This document shows positions 6,894 to 6,900 of a stretch of 6,900 nucleotides of DNA, piece by piece. The first letter of the stretch is position 1; each line of letters opens with the position of its first letter. A model generated the notes under the pieces. It was not told where the DNA came from. It saw nothing but the letters and a program-made list of their open reading frames with translations, and searched no databases. This DNA is from JAZRUF01 sp045652405 (GTDB lineage: Bacteria; Bacillota; Clostridia; Oscillospirales; JAAYXM01), in the NCBI GenBank assembly GCA_045652405.1, contig JAZRUF010000030.1, forward strand, positions 1-6,900, written 5' to 3'. The position numbers and the translations under genes were made by a program.

Positions 6894-6900
6894 ATCAGAT

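Noticed and set aside
1..6900. Mobile element, CRISPR array, tRNA or rRNA
   Set aside because: I found no transposase-like frame, no regularly spaced direct repeats and no cloverleaf or rRNA-like sequence; nearly all bases are accounted for by coding genes.

Overview
The window reads as ordinary chromosome of a Firmicute, most likely a gut-type clostridium (Oscillospiraceae/Lachnospiraceae-like). This is an inference from family resemblance: a YtrA-like regulator with a YtrB-like ABC ATPase, a SpoVB/YtgP-type flippase, a lactococcal-type class 1B dihydroorotate dehydrogenase, strong GGAGG-type ribosome binding sites, and moderate base composition. Genes are packed tightly, with no insertion sequence, CRISPR array, tRNA or rRNA visible.

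Layout: two convergent transcription units meet at one hairpin terminator (3089-3126). The plus-strand unit (1-3087) holds the last 51 codons of a probable GntR/YtrA-family regulator, then an ABC transporter ATPase (153-1052), then a 686-residue permease (1027-3087). The permease has about nine membrane segments and a roughly 320-residue soluble C-terminal domain. Neighbouring genes in this unit overlap (4 nt, then 26 nt), so they are very probably co-transcribed and translationally coupled. By analogy with the Ytr-type systems of Bacillus, the regulator would control expression of the transporter beside it; the substrate cannot be read from the sequence.

The minus-strand unit (6893 down to 3135) runs in transcription order pyrD (dihydroorotate dehydrogenase B, pyrimidine synthesis), a two-domain histidine phosphatase-GNAT acetyltransferase fusion that starts with TTG, and a 14-helix-class lipid-linked oligosaccharide/peptidoglycan-precursor flippase relative. 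Gaps are 22 and 11 nt, so this looks like the distal end of a pyrimidine operon extended by two genes of different function. The upstream pyr genes and the promoter lie outside the window.

I see no clearly new system. The points most worth a second look are the phosphatase-acetyltransferase fusion and its place between pyrD and the flippase, the large C-terminal domain on the ABC permease, the divergent Q-loop/signature of the ATPase, and a perfect 11-bp inverted repeat inside pyrD. Every intergenic stretch is under 50 bp; there is no gene-free stretch over 300 bp.
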